Source of the DNA: an uncultured Micrococcales bacterium
GTDB taxonomy: Bacteria; Actinomycetota; Actinomycetes; Actinomycetales; Microbacteriaceae
Reading direction: 5' to 3'
DNA length: 7,632 nt
Assembly: GCA_903893675.1 (NCBI GenBank)
Contig: CAITNA010000112.1
Location: 1-7,632, forward strand
The notes under the pieces: model-generated
Database searches by the model: none
Told to the model about the DNA's origin: nothing
The model's input: only the letters and a program-made list of their open reading frames with translations
Position numbers and translations under genes: made by a program
Part shown: in pieces, positions 5,394 through 7,632 of the stretch
Position numbering within the stretch: position 1 is the first letter of the stretch
Layout: every line of letters begins with the position of its first letter

Positions 5394-6311
5394 GCCGAGG
5401 CCGCCGACACCGCGGGCAACCTCGAGCGCGGCTTTGGCGAAGTTCAATGTAAAGATGTGCAAACCAGGGGCACCCGCTTCGAGCAATTCGGAGCCGAGTT
5501 TGATCGAATAGTCCATGCCGATGACTCGAGCCTGTGCCTCGTCTGCGTTCTGCAGTTCGCGCTGAAGGTGGGCAGGCACTGCCGCGCCAGACATCTCTGC
5601 CATGCGAAGCACCTTCGCCGCATTCGAGATCGGCATCACACCTGGAACGATCGGAATGGTGACCCCAGCCTCGCGCGCAGCCGAAACAAGGTTGACGTAT
5701 GCCTCGACCGTGAAGAACAGCTGAGTCATTGCGAAACTCGCACCGGCATCCTGCTTCAGTTTGAGAACGTGCACGTCGTGGGCGAGATTCGGCGACTCGG
5801 GATGCACCTCAGGGAAAGCGGCTACACCCACATCCAAGTTTGAAACTTCACGGATGAGCTCGACCAGATCGATTGCGCGGGAAATCTCTGAGTTGACCGG
5901 CGTGCCGTCTTTGGGCGGGTCGCCGCGAAGGGCGAGAAGTGACGAGACTCCCGCGGCCTCGAAGTGGCGAATGATTTCGGTAGTGGTGGCGCGAGTGGCC
6001 CCGACACAGGTGAGGTGACCGATAGTTGGCACGAGCTTTGCCATGCGGTCGACTACGGCAAGCGAGGTATCGCGGTTTGAACCACCTGCGCCATAGGTCA
6101 CCGAGACGAAATCGGGGTTCGACTCGAGCAGCTTGTCGAGACTGCGCCAGAGCACAGCGTCACCCTCGGCATCCTTCGGAGGAAAGAATTCGTAAGAAAG
6201 CGTCGGTTTTCCAGATTGCTTGTGCTGATTGAGCAGTTGAACGACGCCTGGGGTCTGCGAACCAGCCTCGAGCCCTGCAGATTGCGGGTTTTGGTTCGAG
6301 CGATCGTTCAT
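5391..6311 (-). CDS. metF: Methylenetetrahydrofolate reductase
   Basis: This enzyme reduces 5,10-methylene-THF to 5-methyl-THF, the methyl donor used by methionine synthase. The 306-residue TIM-barrel flavoprotein has SYEFFPPK (39-46, with E41 at the catalytic Glu position), TYGAGGS (72-78), HLTCVG (99-104), ALRGDPP (127-133, with D131 near the FAD), Q197 in a TQLFF segment, PGVMPI (223-228) and a C-terminal HIFTLN (285-290). The first ~25 residues are polar and variable and do not belong to the barrel. The ATG at 6311 is nevertheless favoured because a TAAACT -10 ends exactly six bases upstream and no nearer Met exists before residue 90. There is no Shine-Dalgarno. The gene is divergent from metH, its direct pathway partner, across 42 bp, and the exonuclease gene follows after nine bases. 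The identification is secure. Confidence 0.97.
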   Translation of the reverse strand: MNDRSNQNPQSAGLEAGSQTPGVVQLLNQHKQSGKPTLSYEFFPPKDAEGDAVLWRSLDKLLESNPDFVSVTYGAGGSNRDTSLAVVDRMAKLVPTIGHLTCVGATRATTTEIIRHFEAAGVSSLLALRGDPPKDGTPVNSEISRAIDLVELIREVSNLDVGVAAFPEVHPESPNLAHDVHVLKLKQDAGASFAMTQLFFTVEAYVNLVSAAREAGVTIPIVPGVMPISNAAKVLRMAEMSGAAVPAHLQRELQNADEAQARVIGMDYSIKLGSELLEAGAPGLHIFTLNFAKAALEVARGVGGLG

Positions 6312-6317
6312 CTCTCA

Positions 6318-6323
6318 AGTTTA
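6318..6323 (-). promoter_or_regulatory. metF promoter -10 hexamer (leaderless)
   Basis: On the minus strand TAAACT is followed by six bases (TGAGAG) and the metF ATG. The predicted transcript starts at or next to the A of ATG. The GAGAG just before the start would then not be part of the mRNA. It also supports the long N-terminal form of MetF. Confidence 0.65.
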
Positions 6324-6340
6324 ACCGAAGGTGCGAAAGA

Positions 6341-6346
6341 TAAACT
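6341..6346 (+). promoter_or_regulatory. metH promoter -10 hexamer (leaderless)
   Basis: TAAACT is followed by seven bases (TGGACCA) and the metH ATG, so the start falls on the A of ATG or one base before it. The hexamer is identical to the metF -10 on the opposite strand. Confidence 0.62.
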
Positions 6347-6353
6347 TGGACCA

Positions 6354-7632
6354 ATGAAAACCCCACGCTCCCAAGCCCTGCTCGATGCAATCGCATCGCG
6401 CGTGGTCATCGCCGATGGGGCAATGGGCACCATGATCCAAGAGGCCGCTCCGACACTCGATGACTTTCAGGGCCACGAGGGTTGCAATGAGATTCTGAAC
6501 GTCACCCGACCAGAACTGATTGCCAGCATTCATAAGCAATACCTGCAGTCGGGCGCAGACGCCATCGAGACAAACACCTTCGGTGCCAACTTCGCAAACC
6601 TTGCCGAATACGGCATCGTCGAGCGGGTCTATGAGCTCGCCAAGGCCGGCGCAGAAATCGCTCGAGCAGTTGCCGACGACTTTTCAAAAGACAAGCAGCG
6701 CTGGGTGCTCGGTTCGCTCGGCCCAGGCACCAAGCTGCCAACCCTCGGTCACGAGAAATACAGCGTGCTGCGTGATCACTACGAGCTTGCAGCCAAGGGT
6801 CTAATCGACGGCGGGGCAGACGCGCTGATGATCGAGACGGTTCAAGACTTGCTTCAGGCCAAGGCCGCAATCGTTGGCTCGAAGCGCGCTATGAAGGCGC
6901 TCGGCATCGAGGTGGCCATCCTAGTTTCAGTAACAATCGAAACCACGGGCACCATGTTGCTCGGCAGCGAAATCGGAGCTGCGGTTACCGCTATCTCGGC
7001 CCTCGGTGTCGATTCGATTGGCCTCAACTGTGCAACAGGACCTGCCGAAATGAGTGAGCACCTGCGCTACTTGTCGCGCCATAGCTCTCTGCCGATCCTC
7101 TGTCTGCCGAACGCTGGCTTGCCGATTCTCGGCCCTCGCGGCGCACACTATCCACTAACTCCAGATGAACTTGGCAGCGCACACGCGGCATTCATTCGCG
7201 AATATGGTGTCGGCCTCGTCGGCGGTTGCTGCGGCACCACGCCAGCACACATCGAACAGCTCGTTGCTATGGTGGCCGAACTTCAGCCACAGCACCCTAC
7301 GAAGCAGATCGAAGCCGGACTTGCCTCGCTCTACCAATTCCAACCGTTCGACCAGACGATGACCTACCTGTCGATTGGTGAGCGCACCAACGCCAACGGC
7401 TCGAAGGCTTTCCGCGATGCAATGCTCGCCGGCAACTGGGATGAGTGCATCGAGATCGCAAAGTCGCAAACCCGCGAGGGTGCCCACGCACTAGACGTAT
7501 GCGTCGACTATGTCGGTCGCGACGGCGTTGCCGATGCGCGCGAATTGGTTTCCCGTTTGGCTACCGCGACAACATTGCCTCTGGTTCTCGACTCGACAGA
7601 GCCTGCTGTGCTCGAGGCTGGTCTTGAGTGCC
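6354..7632 (+). CDS. metH: Cobalamin-dependent methionine synthase, N-terminal part
   Basis: The frame is open from ATG 6354 to the window edge (426 complete codons, no stop), so the gene is cut by the window and not shown to be broken. It covers the homocysteine-binding barrel and the start of the folate-binding domain. The start of the barrel is DGAMGTMIQ (21-29). The zinc/homocysteine ligands are C226 (GLNCATGP) and the pair C292-C293 (GGCCGTTP). VETTGTM-like TIETTGTMLLGSEIG lies at 194-208. The folate (pterin-binding) domain opens with SIGERTNANGSKAF (340-353) and EGAHALDVCVDYVGRD (375-390). The B12-binding and SAM-reactivation domains of a full-length MetH (about 1,150-1,250 residues) would lie beyond the edge. 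The enzyme transfers methyl from 5-methyl-THF via cobalamin to homocysteine. TAAACT ends seven bases before the ATG and there is no Shine-Dalgarno, so it is probably leaderless. There is no room upstream for a cobalamin or SAM riboswitch. Confidence 0.96.
   Translation, partial: MKTPRSQALLDAIASRVVIADGAMGTMIQEAAPTLDDFQGHEGCNEILNVTRPELIASIHKQYLQSGADAIETNTFGANFANLAEYGIVERVYELAKAGAEIARAVADDFSKDKQRWVLGSLGPGTKLPTLGHEKYSVLRDHYELAAKGLIDGGADALMIETVQDLLQAKAAIVGSKRAMKALGIEVAILVSVTIETTGTMLLGSEIGAAVTAISALGVDSIGLNCATGPAEMSEHLRYLSRHSSLPILCLPNAGLPILGPRGAHYPLTPDELGSAHAAFIREYGVGLVGGCCGTTPAHIEQLVAMVAELQPQHPTKQIEAGLASLYQFQPFDQTMTYLSIGERTNANGSKAFRDAMLAGNWDECIEIAKSQTREGAHALDVCVDYVGRDGVADARELVSRLATATTLPLVLDSTEPAVLEAGLEC

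Larger units (their letters stand above)
6316..6348. repeat. 8-bp inverted repeat containing the metF and metH -10 elements
   Basis: CAAGTTTA (6316-6323) and TAAACTTG (6341-6348) are perfect inverted copies separated by 17 bases. Each arm contains the -10 of one divergent gene and lies near the -35 region of the other. It may simply be two similar promoters facing each other, or it may also be a regulator site. Confidence 0.6.

Noticed and set aside
5370..5843. 157-codon open frame on the plus strand opposite metF
   Set aside because: It is antisense to a fully conserved MetF, has no promoter or ribosome-binding site, and its Cys/His/Arg-rich product is typical of a shadow frame.
6312..6353. 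Possible cobalamin or SAM riboswitch upstream of metH
   Set aside because: Only 42 bases separate metF and metH and both appear leaderless, so no known riboswitch of either class could fit.
6502..6870. 122-codon minus-strand frame opposite metH
   Set aside because: Its product is Arg- and Ser-rich low-complexity sequence antisense to the conserved homocysteine-binding barrel of MetH.
1..7632. Mobile elements, CRISPR arrays, tRNA/rRNA genes, defence or toxin-antitoxin modules
   Set aside because: No direct-repeat arrays, transposase motifs, tRNA-like folds or unexplained long gaps are present. Every stretch over 130 bases belongs to a recognised gene.

Overview
The window reads as core chromosome of an actinobacterium, most likely a small-genome member of the Microbacteriaceae. 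GC is in the mid to upper fifties percent (estimated by eye from sampled lines). Genes are packed with gaps of 0 to about 130 bp, and the glgC<>glgA divergent pair with a short GT4-type glycogen synthase is characteristic of Actinobacteria. The family assignment is inference from gene order and protein style, not from a search. There are no mobile elements, tRNAs, rRNAs or CRISPR arrays.

Layout. Bases 1-277 hold the C-terminal end of a probable SDR-type oxidoreductase (+). It converges, with no gap, on serB (-, phosphoserine phosphatase). serB lies downstream of glgC (-, ADP-glucose pyrophosphorylase) with a 4-base stop/start overlap. A 46-bp divergent promoter region separates glgC from glgA (+, GT4 glycogen/maltosyl-phosphate synthase). 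A stand-alone ABC ATPase (+) follows glgA after 9 bp. Next come a structured leader and rpmE2 (+, ribosomal protein L31 type B), closed by a strong bidirectional terminator that also serves a convergent DEDDh 3'-5' exonuclease gene (-). The exonuclease lies 9 bp downstream of metF (-, methylenetetrahydrofolate reductase). metF is divergent, across 42 bp, from metH (+, cobalamin-dependent methionine synthase), which runs off the right edge.

Functional themes. GlgC makes ADP-glucose and GlgA consumes it, so the glg pair is a complete two-step entry into glycogen or alpha-glucan synthesis. MetF makes the 5-methyl-THF that MetH uses to methylate homocysteine, so the met pair is the last two steps of methionine synthesis. 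SerB supplies serine, the main one-carbon donor to the folate pool, but its proximity to met is loose.

The most notable signal is transcriptional. Six of the seven gene starts that are not stop/start-coupled have a TANNNT -10 hexamer placed 6 (once 7) bases before the start codon, which predicts leaderless mRNAs. In two cases the hexamer is built on the TAG stop codon of the preceding gene. The exception is rpmE2, which has a Shine-Dalgarno and a leader of three tandem 15-nt hairpins, the last covering the ribosome-binding site. I did not find a new defence or mobile system here; this is an ordinary housekeeping region with unusually legible promoters.
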